DNA of 64,000 nt, taken from the NCBI RefSeq assembly GCF_009647655.1, contig NZ_WJFD01000001.1:2108001-2172000 (forward strand). Reading direction: 5' to 3'. The position numbers and the translations under genes were made by a program. Shown piece after piece: positions 9,205-17,384 of the stretch (the first letter of the stretch is position 1; each line of letters starts with the position of its first letter). The notes beneath the pieces were generated by a model. The model had not been told where the DNA came from. It was given only the letters and a program-made list of their open reading frames with translations, and did not search any database. The stretch comes from Chitinophaga sp. SYP-B3965 (lineage in GTDB: Bacteria > Bacteroidota > Bacteroidia > Chitinophagales > Chitinophagaceae).

Positions 9205-10017
9205 CTAAACTACCCATTCGGTGGGTGCCTTACCAAATTTCTTCTTAAAAGAATGCGAGAAATGAGAAAGGCTTTCAAATCCCAGGTCAAGATAGATTGC
9301 GGATGGCTTTTTGTTCTTTTTTTCTATCAGATAACGGGCTTCTGCCAACCTCCTTTCCAGTAACCACTGCCGCGGAGCCATTTCGAATATTTTTTGGAAA
9401 TCACGCTTGAACCCGGCAAGACTTCTTCCTGCAAGCCGTGCAAATTGTTCAACAGGAATGTTGTAATGAAAATTGCTGACCATGAATTTTTCCAAATCCA
9501 TCTTATAAGGGTCAGAAAAATCGAACAGGAGTTCTCTGAGTCCGGGCATGATATCCAGGAGGAGGTACACCGCCTCTTTTACTTTAAGCATGCCCACCTC
9601 AGTGGTTATCTTTTTTTCCGGATGACGGACATACGGAAGCAAGGATTGAAAAAAAGCATGTAAAAAATCGTTCCCGGGGATCAGGAGGCTGGAAGGACCT
9701 GTGTATTTATGTCCTATTTCTATTTGCTCTTCAAGCGCTATTTTTCTGAGCAGGTCTTCTTTCAGCCGAATGACAATGGTTTGATACCCCTCCCCGTCCA
9801 AAGGAGTTTTGGTAATTTGTCCTAATTGATTTTTTCGTACCAGCAACGTTTCACCACCATCCATTGAGATCTTCTGGCTGGCAGTTTCCAGGGTGAACCG
9901 GCCTAAAACCTGAAATATCAACGTATTATCCTCCATGAAGGCAACCTTCTCTTTCCTCATAGCCGAGTAATAAGAGAAAAAGATGACCCCCGGAAGTATC
10001 TCTGTTGGATTCGTCAT
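9205..10017 (-). CDS. AraC-family transcriptional regulator
   Basis: 270 residues. The N-terminal ~160 residues form a probable cupin-like sensor part. The C-terminal ~95 residues hold the double helix-turn-helix of AraC/XylS: IPVEQFARLAGRSLAGFKRD for the first helix pair and PSAIYLDLGFESLSHFSHSF for the second, ending FGKAPTEW. It is transcribed in the same direction as, and just downstream of, the aldo/keto reductase gene (41-base gap), so the two may be co-transcribed. The inducer is unknown. The 37-bp motif repeated at 11129 and 12415 could be its target, but this is only a positional guess. Confidence 0.88.
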   Translation of the reverse strand: MTNPTEILPGVIFFSYYSAMRKEKVAFMEDNTLIFQVLGRFTLETASQKISMDGGETLLVRKNQLGQITKTPLDGEGYQTIVIRLKEDLLRKIALEEQIEIGHKYTGPSSLLIPGNDFLHAFFQSLLPYVRHPEKKITTEVGMLKVKEAVYLLLDIMPGLRELLFDFSDPYKMDLEKFMVSNFHYNIPVEQFARLAGRSLAGFKRDFQKIFEMAPRQWLLERRLAEARYLIEKKNKKPSAIYLDLGFESLSHFSHSFKKKFGKAPTEWVV

Positions 10018-10058
10018 GTTGTGAAGTTACTAAACTGGTGGAGTTATGAGCAATTCCG

Positions 10059-11039
10059 CTACCGCTGCAGGTAAGTACCTCCCAATATAGCACCTGGCGA
10101 AAAATGTGTATTAAGTGTATTTAACTCCTCAGGCGTGAAGGCAATTTCCATGGCCTGCAGGTTTTCCGGCAACCGTGATCTCCGGCTCATGCTTACCAAT
10201 GGCATAATATGATCGCCCTGTATGTTCACCCAGGCTATCGCCAGCTGTGCAGGGGTGTATCCTTTCTCTTTTGCCATTTGCTTTAATACTTCCACTTTTT
10301 CCAGGTTCTTTATCAAATTCTTTCCCTGGAAACGTGAGAAGTGAAGATGGTATGAATTGGCCGGAAGAGGCGCTTTCATTTCACCGGTGAGCAGACCTTC
10401 AGCCGTATTGGCAAATGCCACAACACCTATCCCCAGCTCTTTAGCCGTAGGAAGCAGGTCACTTTCTATCTGGCGATCTGCTAACGAATAGCCTATTTCC
10501 AATGCTGTAACAGGGTGAATCTTATTCGCTTTACGCAATTGATCTGCGGTTATTTCAGATACGCCGAGATAACGCACTTTTCCTGCTTTGATCAGATCAG
10601 CGACAGTTCCGATCACGTCTTCCACCGGAACACTGTTATCAAGCCTGCAGGGCTGATAAAGATCGATGGTATCTACCCCCAAACGTACCAAAGAATAATC
10701 GATAAAGTTTTTGATAGCTATGGGGCGTAGGTCCAATCCAAGAAACTGACCATCGTAAACGATCCCGCCAAACTTAACACTGATAAATGCGTCGTCCCTC
10801 CTGCCCTTGATGGCCTTACCTACAAGCAGTTCATTATGCCCGCTACCGTAAAAATCTCCTGTATTCAGAAAGTTAATGCCGCTGTCCAATGCCATCTGAA
10901 TGGTAGCAATACTTTCACGTTCATCATTCTTAGGTCCTCCCCAAACAGGCGACATACGCATACAACCTAATCCGAGCCTGGACACGAGTGGTCCATTTTT
11001 GCCTAAAGGTATCTTTGTTATTGTTGTCATTGATTTCAT
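10059..11039 (-). CDS. Aldo/keto reductase (AKR13-like)
   Basis: The best starts are ATG 11039 (MKSMTTITKIPLG) or ATG 11030; the longer frame from 11096 adds residues that do not align with the family. About 326 residues. Motifs: LGLGCMRMSPVWGG, the active-site stretch NTGDFYGSGHNELLVGKAI (catalytic Asp and Tyr), VKFGG (catalytic Lys), and QPCRLDNSVPVEDVIGTVAD where the usual catalytic His region reads QPCRLD, as in AKR13-type enzymes that carry QPARLD. It is an NAD(P)H-dependent reductase of an aldehyde or ketone; substrate unknown. It is divergent from the VOC gene and may be followed by the AraC regulator in one transcript. Confidence 0.88.
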   Translation of the reverse strand: MKSMTTITKIPLGKNGPLVSRLGLGCMRMSPVWGGPKNDERESIATIQMALDSGINFLNTGDFYGSGHNELLVGKAIKGRRDDAFISVKFGGIVYDGQFLGLDLRPIAIKNFIDYSLVRLGVDTIDLYQPCRLDNSVPVEDVIGTVADLIKAGKVRYLGVSEITADQLRKANKIHPVTALEIGYSLADRQIESDLLPTAKELGIGVVAFANTAEGLLTGEMKAPLPANSYHLHFSRFQGKNLIKNLEKVEVLKQMAKEKGYTPAQLAIAWVNIQGDHIMPLVSMSRRSRLPENLQAMEIAFTPEELNTLNTHFSPGAILGGTYLQR

Positions 11040-11128
11040 TTTATTGATTAACGACACAAAGATCAGCCTTTGGTACCCACGGCGGCTTTCTCCCATAGCT
11101 CAATTTACTTGTCTGGGTGGCTCAGTTG

Positions 11129-11165
11129 CACAAACTGCCTTTATAATTGACATAAACACCCCTTA
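11129..11165 (+). repeat. 37-bp repeated intergenic motif, copy 1
   Basis: Begins CACAAACTGCCTTTATAATT and ends CACCCCTTA. It matches 12415-12451 at 33 of 37 positions, in the same orientation. It lies in the divergent gap between the aldo/keto reductase and VOC genes, 33 bases before the VOC start. Probably an operator or promoter element shared by two neighbouring promoters, or the scar of a local duplication. Confidence 0.6.
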
Positions 11166-11198
11166 TAAGAGAACCCCATCCGTTTTAACTTTGTCCAT

Positions 11199-11708
11199 AT
11201 GAGTAATATCAACAACACCATCGCCGGACTCGAACTCGCCCAAATCGGTTGGGTAGTCCCGGACATTCATGCTGCTGTAAAATTCCTTTCAGGCGCCTTG
11301 GGCATAGCTGGCTTCCCTGAGCCGGAGCATGTCCGGGCACAGGATCTGGATATGAGCTATCATGGCAAGGTAGTGGCCGCCGAATGGCTGACTACGCAAA
11401 CCTATAACGGAGGTACATTCATCGAACTCATTCAGCCGCTTTCTGGCCAAAGCATGTTCCATGACTATCTTGCGAAGTATCCCTTAGGAGGAACACAGCA
11501 TCTTGCATTCCGCTTGCCGGTTAGCGATTTCGATCGTATCACCAGTGATCTGCGTGAACAAGGTTATGCGGTTATCAGCGAAGTGGATCATCCTATTGCA
11601 CGGATGGCTTTCTTCGATACTTACGAAACGCTGGGTGTTGCTACTGAGATCATGGGGATTACGCCGGAGGGATGGAAGGCCATTAAGCAAATGGAAAAGG
11701 CCAGGTGA
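11199..11708 (+). CDS. VOC (glyoxalase/epimerase-like) superfamily protein
   Basis: 169 residues with two VOC half-modules: LAQIGWVVPDIHAAVKFLSG at the start of the first and GGTQHLAFRLPVSDFDRIT at the start of the second. Metal-ligand candidates are the QIGWV Gln, FIELIQP Glu, TQHLAF His and ATEIMG Glu, the pattern seen in methylmalonyl-CoA epimerase and glyoxalase relatives. The specific substrate cannot be told. A TAnnTTTG-like box (TAACTTTG, 11186-11193) sits directly before the start, so the transcript may be nearly leaderless or the start may lie further in. It converges with the ankyrin gene, leaving 4 bases between stops. Confidence 0.82.
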   Translation: MSNINNTIAGLELAQIGWVVPDIHAAVKFLSGALGIAGFPEPEHVRAQDLDMSYHGKVVAAEWLTTQTYNGGTFIELIQPLSGQSMFHDYLAKYPLGGTQHLAFRLPVSDFDRITSDLREQGYAVISEVDHPIARMAFFDTYETLGVATEIMGITPEGWKAIKQMEKAR

Positions 11709-11712
11709 GAAA

Positions 11713-12360
11713 TCACCCGATGCCCGGTACATCTCCATAAAGTAGCAACCGAAGCACATCGAAATCTCTCACATACCAGCTACCCCAGGAAATGGGAGAA
11801 TCACCATTGGCGTCCTTTTCTGCCGGGTTGGCTCCGGCATCTAACAGTAATTTGATCATGCGCTCGTTTCCATAAGCCGCCGCGCGGTGAAGTGGTGTTT
11901 CAGCTTTTAAAAAAGCATCTCTCATGAAGCAAAGCGTGACTGCACCTTTAATGGTCTTTTTGTTCACATCTATACCTGCATCGATCAATAACTTTACGAT
12001 CGCTGTTCTTTCTTCTATTTCACTGGTCTTGCAAATTGTATAATGTAAAGCATTCTCACCTGTTGCTTTAAAGCTAAAATTGGGGTTGGCTCCTTTTTCT
12101 ATCAGCCATTTTACAGATTCAAACTTACCGTTAAAGGCGGCATTGCAAAGTGGATTATTATCTTCCAACTCTAATACAGCACCTAAACTATAATACAGGT
12201 CAAGGGCTTTAATATTCCCTTCCCAGGCTGCAGTAAACATGGCACAGTTTCCCCATTGGTCAATATAGTTAATATTTGCCCCTTGCGAAACCAATAGCGT
12301 TACGGTGGCCAGGTCTTCTTCTACAACTGCTTTCAGCATTTGTTGGTCTAAGTTTGCCAT
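11713..12360 (-). CDS. Ankyrin-repeat protein
   Basis: 215 residues, no signal peptide, so probably cytoplasmic. At least five ankyrin repeats can be seen, for example DLATVTLLVSQGANINYIDQ, GKFESVKWLIEKGANPNF, ERTAIVKLLIDAGIDVNKKT and GNERMIKLLLDAGANPAEKD followed by GDSPISWG. These are protein-interaction modules and no catalytic part is present. The role is unknown. It faces the VOC gene and is divergent from the FRG-domain gene across a 203-base gap that holds copy 2 of the 37-bp motif. Confidence 0.88.
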   Translation of the reverse strand: MANLDQQMLKAVVEEDLATVTLLVSQGANINYIDQWGNCAMFTAAWEGNIKALDLYYSLGAVLELEDNNPLCNAAFNGKFESVKWLIEKGANPNFSFKATGENALHYTICKTSEIEERTAIVKLLIDAGIDVNKKTIKGAVTLCFMRDAFLKAETPLHRAAAYGNERMIKLLLDAGANPAEKDANGDSPISWGSWYVRDFDVLRLLLYGDVPGIG

Positions 12361-12414
12361 GTTATTTAAGTTATTGTTTAATTTACGGAATAGTTCTCAT
12401 AAGGCGATAATAGT

Positions 12415-12451
12415 CACAAACTGCTTTCATAATTGACGTAAATACCCCTTA
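12415..12451 (+). repeat. 37-bp repeated intergenic motif, copy 2
   Basis: Begins CACAAACTGCTTTCATAATT and ends TACCCCTTA; 33 of 37 bases match 11129-11165. It lies between the divergent ankyrin and FRG-domain genes, 112 bases before the FRG start. The central part, ATAATTGACRTAAAYACCCC (R = A/G, Y = C/T), is the best conserved. Confidence 0.6.
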
Positions 12452-12563
12452 CATGTGGTATAAATCTCGAATCGGGCTATTCGGGAGTTTAAGATTTTAA
12501 CTACCTTAACACACACATTAATGGTTTATAACCCTACCCCCATTGCCCAAATAATCAATTACT

Positions 12564-13475
12564 ATGAAGTATAATTATCCAGAACATTATTCAAAAAATG
12601 CCTTATCGGCTATTAAGCTTGCAAAAGAACTAAAGTCAAAAGGTGAATATGATTTTTTTCGTGGACAGCGTAATGCATATGCTATTCAACCGTCTATACT
12701 TCGGCCAGGTCTTGATAAAAATGCAGTGGTTTTGAAATTACAAGAGTTTATAAATTGGGTACATCGAACACCTGAGCTAATTTCATTGCATAATAATATT
12801 AATTCTATTCTGGCTGTCGCACAACATTACGGACTTAAGACACCATTATTAGACTTCTCACATTCACCGGAAATTGCAGGCTTTTTTGCAACAGACGGAG
12901 GTGTAAAAGGAGATACGGGTACCATTATTTGTATCAATAAAAAGAGATTCCAGGAATCATGGAAGGAAATGAATGGGCGCCATTATAATGAAAAAGGCAT
13001 GTACCTAACCGAGCTAATAGAAATTGACGTTAATAATTTATGGAGGCTTCAGGCACAGCAAGGATTGTTCTTACAATGCCATGTGAACGACAGGCTTCTC
13101 GAAATGTTTTCTTATTTTTTACATATTTATTTTCCACAAGAAAATGGGCTAGCATTAATAGAGCATGAAAAGATATATCCAAAAGTAAAGAGTCACTTAG
13201 AAGTGCTACTTGATCAATACTTTTTAATTGATAGTTATCCTGAAAGAGAAAGAATGATGGCCGATCTTTTTGGGCCAAAGATCGTTAGTGTTACTCATGA
13301 TGATATATTGGAAGAAATGAAGCCTTTTTTCATTACGAGTACTTTGCCCGAAGTCCATGAATCATGGAAATCCGACTATGCGAACTCCTGGCTCATGGAA
13401 CCAGATGAAAAATACTCCGATGGGAAGCCGATTGATATATATATATCACTCTACCTCAAGACCAGTCTGATATAA
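12564..13475 (+). CDS. FRG-domain protein
   Basis: 303 residues. The FRG domain is clear: YDFFRGQRNAYAIQPSILRP at about 29-48 (the name-giving F-R-G is 32-34), then the second hallmark AQHYGLKTPLLDFSHSPEIA (86-105) leading into GFFATDGG. The family is named for this motif; its biochemical activity is not established to my knowledge, and members are often in accessory regions. There is no signal peptide or membrane segment. Base composition is clearly AT-richer than the flanks: 20 of 60 bases are G/C in 12601-12660 against 32 of 60 in 15181-15240. It is followed after 2 bases by an unknown gene, so the pair is surely co-transcribed. Transfer from elsewhere is likely. Confidence 0.85.
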   Translation: MKYNYPEHYSKNALSAIKLAKELKSKGEYDFFRGQRNAYAIQPSILRPGLDKNAVVLKLQEFINWVHRTPELISLHNNINSILAVAQHYGLKTPLLDFSHSPEIAGFFATDGGVKGDTGTIICINKKRFQESWKEMNGRHYNEKGMYLTELIEIDVNNLWRLQAQQGLFLQCHVNDRLLEMFSYFLHIYFPQENGLALIEHEKIYPKVKSHLEVLLDQYFLIDSYPERERMMADLFGPKIVSVTHDDILEEMKPFFITSTLPEVHESWKSDYANSWLMEPDEKYSDGKPIDIYISLYLKTSLI

Positions 13476-13477
13476 AA

Positions 13478-14086
13478 ATGTTTGAATTGAACTTATTTGA
13501 TCAAATTGAAAAGCATTTTATAAGTAATAATTTCTCAGAGCGGGACAGAAAAAATGTAAAATGGACGGTATCATCATCTGATGGTGATCTATTATATATA
13601 GACGGCGAGGGATATACCAAAGAAAAAGATAATGAGTTTACAGAATTTCCAGTGTCACAAATGGTCGATTCTATATACTCCAGAATGCGAAATATTCCAT
13701 ACAACAATCATCAAATTATTACAGCTATATCAAAATATTTAACGATTGTTCAATTTGGGGCATATGAAGTTATAGAAGATGCTGTTGGTATCGAGTTTGA
13801 AGGCGGAAGTGTCCGAAACAGAGGTTTTTGCAGCAGTAAAAAAATATATGGTGCTTTAAGAAGTGACTTTTTCAATCTTATTAACCAAAACAAATTAAAT
13901 TCATCTAATAGATTAGAAATTAGGGATACCATTTTTTGTGCAAGGCATGTAAAAACTTCATACGTTTTCGAAAACTTCATTGATGTGTTTGCAGAAGAGA
14001 TTATCCCTACCATTGCCGCATTGGCAATTGAAGGACTAGTAATAGTAGTTAACCCAATGCGTATTGAAATATTAGGCGAAAGCTAA
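13478..14086 (+). CDS. Unknown protein paired with the FRG-domain gene
   Basis: 202 residues, not recognised. Its ATG begins 2 bases after the FRG stop, showing translational coupling. The protein is acidic in the N-terminal third (SSSDGDLLYIDGEGYTKEKD) and has a mixed alpha/beta look, with conserved-looking aromatic and Cys positions (RGFCSSKKIYGALRSDFF, TIFCARHVKTSYVFENF). The C-terminus is hydrophobic (IIPTIAALAIEGLVIVVNPM), which could be one weak membrane segment or a buried helix. Like its partner it is AT-rich. The pairing, composition and position next to a tRNA suggest a small mobile or defence-type cassette, but no function can be assigned. Confidence 0.7.
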   Translation: MFELNLFDQIEKHFISNNFSERDRKNVKWTVSSSDGDLLYIDGEGYTKEKDNEFTEFPVSQMVDSIYSRMRNIPYNNHQIITAISKYLTIVQFGAYEVIEDAVGIEFEGGSVRNRGFCSSKKIYGALRSDFFNLINQNKLNSSNRLEIRDTIFCARHVKTSYVFENFIDVFAEEIIPTIAALAIEGLVIVVNPMRIEILGES

Positions 14087-14145
14087 TAGCATTTGTAGGC
14101 ACCTGCGTTTCAAAGCAAGTTTTATAGGTTGGCTCCGAAAGTAAA

Positions 14146-14171
14146 AAAGCCTTCAGAATTCTGAAGGCTTT
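14146..14171. terminator. Bidirectional terminator between the FRG operon and tRNA-Lys
   Basis: Perfect palindrome made of two 13-base arms (AAAGCCTTCAGAA and TTCTGAAGGCTTT), flanked by an A run on the left and TAAAA on the right. It can end the FRG operon on + and the tRNA-Lys transcript on -. Confidence 0.75.
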
Positions 14172-14176
14172 AAAAG

Positions 14177-14250
14177 TGACCCCCCTGGGGCTCGAACCCA
14201 GGACCTACTGATTAAGAGTCAGTAGCTCTAACCAACTGAGCTAGGGAGTC
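14177..14250 (-). tRNA. tRNA-Lys (anticodon CTT)
   Basis: 74 nt. Read on the minus strand: acceptor GACTCCC, TA, D arm GCTC...GAGC, anticodon arm ACTGA-CTCTTAA-TCAGT with anticodon CTT at positions 34-36, T arm CTGGG-TTCGAGC-CCCAG, acceptor GGGGGTC and discriminator A. One T-G wobble lies in the acceptor stem. CCA is not encoded. It reads AAG codons. A decayed second copy lies at 34322-34394. Confidence 0.95.
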
Positions 14251-14309
14251 AACGAAAACCCACAACGTTTCCGCTACGGGTGTGCAAATGTAATAAAAAA
14301 ACTAAAAAA

Positions 14310-14951
14310 TCAAACAGGCATTATTCTATACGCACAATGTTTCGCTCCTTCTATCACATGATCCAATCTTTCCACTGTTGCCCATTCTTTAAAGATCTGC
14401 TGAAAGGTCTGTAATTCTACTTTGCAAATATCATGGCAGGCATTTGCCGCTGCACAAATAGGACAGTGATTCTCTATCATCAGGAATCCTCCCCCTTCAG
14501 CCCTGTACTCTGCCAGGTACCCATCCGAAGAACGCAAAGCCGTAAATTTCCGGATCTTGGCCTCCAGGCCTTCCTCCAGCTTAATAATGTCATAATAACG
14601 TAAAAGCGCTTTATGCTCCCGGGCGGAAATTACATTACCCAATGCTTCGTCTCCCAAAACATCCCGGATGGTATTGATCAGCTGTACCGTCAATTCTGCA
14701 TGCGTATCCGGAAAACGGCGGTTGCCACGGTCCGAAAGGCTCCATAACAGAGATGGGCGGCCTACCCCCTTGGAAATGGACTCAAAAGCTACCCAACCCT
14801 CCTCCGCCAGCCGCTGTAGCTGCTGACGGGCTCCCTCGCCGGTGATTCCCAGCTCCTGAGCAATACCATTTGTTGATAGCGGCCCTTTAGTCTTGAGCAG
14901 CAACAACATACGGTCCGTTGAAGAGGTATGATATGCCTTGTAGTTTTCCAA
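14310..14951 (-). CDS. sufR: SufR-like Fe-S-sensing transcriptional regulator
   Basis: 213 residues from a TTG start at 14951; the next ATG (14909) would cut into the first helix of the DNA-binding domain, so TTG is preferred. The N-terminal winged helix-turn-helix (TNGIAQELGITGEGARQQLQ, then GRPSLLWSLSDRG) is of the ArsR/DeoR-like kind found in SufR. The C-terminal region has Cys at 163, 166, 172, 176 and 206 (HCPICAAANACHDICKVEL ... GAKHCAYRI). C163 and C176 keep the C-X12-C spacing of cyanobacterial SufR and C206 fits its last Cys, while the third SufR Cys appears absent and C166/C172 may substitute. It is divergent from sufB, which strongly supports control of the suf operon by cluster status. 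Confidence 0.82.
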   Translation of the reverse strand: MENYKAYHTSSTDRMLLLLKTKGPLSTNGIAQELGITGEGARQQLQRLAEEGWVAFESISKGVGRPSLLWSLSDRGNRRFPDTHAELTVQLINTIRDVLGDEALGNVISAREHKALLRYYDIIKLEEGLEAKIRKFTALRSSDGYLAEYRAEGGGFLMIENHCPICAAANACHDICKVELQTFQQIFKEWATVERLDHVIEGAKHCAYRIMPV

Positions 14952-14959
14952 GTTTTTAC

Positions 14960-14990
14960 TTGCTTTATTCGCAAATATCGTAACTTTGCG
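14960..14990. promoter_or_regulatory. suf promoter box with overlapping dyad, candidate SufR operator
   Basis: CGCAAA (14970-14975) and TTTGCG (14985-14990) form a 21-bp dyad with a 9-base spacer. It overlaps TAACTTTG (14981-14988), a match to the Bacteroidota -7 consensus TAnnTTTG, with TTG at 14960-14962 in -33 position. The dyad lies 19 bases before the sufR start, so one bound protein could block both directions. A second TAnnTTTG match (TATCTTTG, 15067-15074) is closer to sufB. Confidence 0.5.
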
Positions 14991-15143
14991 GAGATTTCAA
15001 TGCATGTATTTGACTACCATGGCTGAAATTCCCTTCATATATGATTATATACCGCTTCGGAGGTACTATCTTTGTAGCTGGATCACAGAAAAAAGGGAAT
15101 TCTGAACGATTTTGAAGAATAAACTGATAGAGAAGCAAAATAT

Positions 15144-16589
15144 ATGAACGCAGAACAAGACATATTGCAGGAACTGACGGGCCGCGATTACGAGTTCGGT
15201 TTTGAGACGCAGATCGAAATGGATATTGCACCTCCGGGACTGAGCGAAGAGATCGTACGTTTCATTTCTGCCAAAAAACAGGAGCCACAATGGCTGCTGG
15301 ACTGGCGGCTGAAAGGGTATCAGCTGTACCAGAAACTGTCTATGCCCACCTGGCAGAACTTTGAACTCCCTGACATCGATTTTCAGAGTGTTTCTTACTA
15401 TGCCGCACCGAAGAATCAGGTGAAATACGAAAGCCTGGATGAAGTAGACCCGGAATTACTCCGCACTTTTGAAAAGCTCGGCATCCCGCTGGAAGAACAG
15501 AAACTCCTCTCCGGTGTTGCCGTAGATGCAGTATTCGACAGTGTATCCGTAGCCACCACCTTCAAAAAACAACTGAACGAACTGGGCATTATCTTCTGCT
15601 CCTTCAGCGATGCCGTAAAGGAACATCCTGAGCTGGTAAAGAAATACCTCGGAACAGTTGTGCCCCAATCAGACAATATTTACGCCGCCCTGAACTGCGC
15701 AGTTTTTTCAGACGGCTCCTTTGTATATATTCCAAAAGGCGTTCGCTGCCCGATGGAACTTTCCACTTACTTCCGTATCAATGCCAAAAACACCGGTCAG
15801 TTTGAGCGTACGCTCATTGTGGCAGACGAAGGCAGTTATGTAAGTTACCTGGAAGGTTGTACAGCACCTATGCGTGACGAGAATCAACTTCACGCAGCGG
15901 TGGTAGAACTCATTGCTTTGGATAACGCAGAGATCAAGTACTCTACCGTTCAGAACTGGTATCCCGGTGATAAAGACGGTAAAGGCGGTATCTACAACTT
16001 CGTTACCAAACGCGGTATCTGTAAAGGTCATCATTCCAAGATCTCCTGGACCCAGGTGGAAACCGGTTCTGCGATCACATGGAAGTATCCCGGTGTAATT
16101 TTACAGGGAGACTACTCCATTGGCGAATTCTACTCTGTTGCTGTAACTGCCAACAAGCAGGTAGCAGACACAGGCACCAAAATGGTACACATCGGTAAAC
16201 ATACCAAAAGCCGGATCATCTCTAAAGGGATCTCTGCCGGCCGTGGTCATAATACTTACCGTGGCTTGGTGAAAGTAGGTCCCAATGCAACCAGTGCCCG
16301 TAACTTTACACAATGTGACTCCCTGCTGATCGGTGATCGCTGTGGTGCACATACTTTCCCCTACATCGAGTCAAAGAACAATACGGCGATGGTGGAACAC
16401 GAAGCCACTACCTCCAAGATCGGCGAAGACCAGGTATTCTACCTGAATCAACGCGGAATTGACAGCGAGCAGGCAGTGAATATGATCGTAAACGGATACG
16501 CAAAAGAAGTTCTTAACCAGCTCCCCATGGAATTTGCCGTGGAAGCACAAAAATTATTATCCATTACCCTGGAAGGTAGTGTTGGATAA
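15144..16589 (+). CDS. sufB: Fe-S cluster scaffold subunit SufB
   Basis: 481 residues, the usual SufB length. Conserved SufB stretches: [60 protein letters not shown] and [20 protein letters not shown], which includes the functional Cys and the [11 protein letters not shown] segment used in assembly. SufB forms the SufBC2D complex that builds Fe-S clusters with sulfur from SufS-SufE. First gene of a tightly packed operon (sufB, C, D, S, E, DUF59, fRMsr; gaps 7-16 bases). The start at 15144 follows a purine-rich stretch (GATAGAGAAG). Confidence 0.98.
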   Translation: MNAEQDILQELTGRDYEFGFETQIEMDIAPPGLSEEIVRFISAKKQEPQWLLDWRLKGYQLYQKLSMPTWQNFELPDIDFQSVSYYAAPKNQVKYESLDEVDPELLRTFEKLGIPLEEQKLLSGVAVDAVFDSVSVATTFKKQLNELGIIFCSFSDAVKEHPELVKKYLGTVVPQSDNIYAALNCAVFSDGSFVYIPKGVRCPMELSTYFRINAKNTGQFERTLIVADEGSYVSYLEGCTAPMRDENQLHAAVVELIALDNAEIKYSTVQNWYPGDKDGKGGIYNFVTKRGICKGHHSKISWTQVETGSAITWKYPGVILQGDYSIGEFYSVAVTANKQVADTGTKMVHIGKHTKSRIISKGISAGRGHNTYRGLVKVGPNATSARNFTQCDSLLIGDRCGAHTFPYIESKNNTAMVEHEATTSKIGEDQVFYLNQRGIDSEQAVNMIVNGYAKEVLNQLPMEFAVEAQKLLSITLEGSVG

Positions 16590-16605
16590 CATAAAAGAAA
16601 AAGAA

Positions 16606-17373
16606 ATGCTTAATATTAACAATCTGCATGCGGCAGTAGAAGGAAATGCTATATTGAAAGGCATTAATCTGAATGTGAAAGCGGGAGAAGTACACGCTAT
16701 CATGGGACCAAACGGTTCCGGTAAAAGCTCCCTCGCTTCAGTACTCGCCGGTCGCGAAGCTTATGAAGTAACAGAAGGTTCTGTGGAATTCGACGGTAAA
16801 GACCTGTTGGATATGAATCCTGAGATCCGCGCACGTGAAGGTCTCTTCCTTGCCTTCCAGTACCCGGTAGAAATACCCGGTGTTTCCAACATCAACTTCC
16901 TCAAAACAGCTGTGAACGAAATTCGCGCTTACCATGGCCAACCGCCTATGCAAGCCAAAGCGTTCCTGGACATGCTCAAGTCCAAACAAAAGCTGATGGA
17001 ATTTGACGCCAACCTGATGAACCGTTCCCTCAACGAAGGTTTCTCCGGTGGTGAAAAGAAACGTAACGATATCTTTCAAATGGCTATGCTGGAACCCAAA
17101 CTGGCCATCATGGATGAAACTGATTCCGGTCTCGATATCGATGCCCTCCGCATCGTATCCGCAGGTGTGAACAAACTGCGCAACAAAGACACCGCCTTCA
17201 TCATCATCACCCACTATCAGCGTTTGCTGGAGTACATTGTTCCGGATTTTGTACACGTGCTGTATAACGGTCGTATCGTGAAATCAGGTACCAAAGAACT
17301 GGCCCTGGAATTAGAAGAAAAAGGCTACGACTGGCTGAAAGAAGACATCCGTTTAGAAGAACCGGTACAATAG
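16606..17373 (+). CDS. sufC: Fe-S assembly ATPase SufC
   Basis: 255 residues from ATG 16606; the open frame upstream overlaps sufB and is not used. ABC-type ATPase: Walker A GPNGSGKSS, Q-loop in FLAFQYPVEIPGVSN, signature FSGGEKKRND, Walker B LAIMDETDSGLDIDAL, and H-loop ITHYQRLL. The GGEKKRNDIFQMAMLEP stretch is specific to SufC rather than transport ATPases. It powers conformational change in SufBC2D in the cytoplasm. Confidence 0.98.
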   Translation: MLNINNLHAAVEGNAILKGINLNVKAGEVHAIMGPNGSGKSSLASVLAGREAYEVTEGSVEFDGKDLLDMNPEIRAREGLFLAFQYPVEIPGVSNINFLKTAVNEIRAYHGQPPMQAKAFLDMLKSKQKLMEFDANLMNRSLNEGFSGGEKKRNDIFQMAMLEPKLAIMDETDSGLDIDALRIVSAGVNKLRNKDTAFIIITHYQRLLEYIVPDFVHVLYNGRIVKSGTKELALELEEKGYDWLKEDIRLEEPVQ

Positions 17374-17384
17374 GTAATAACAAC

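Noticed and set aside
11713..12360. Ankyrin protein as a toxin effector
   Set aside because: No secretion signal or toxin domain; only ankyrin repeats are visible.
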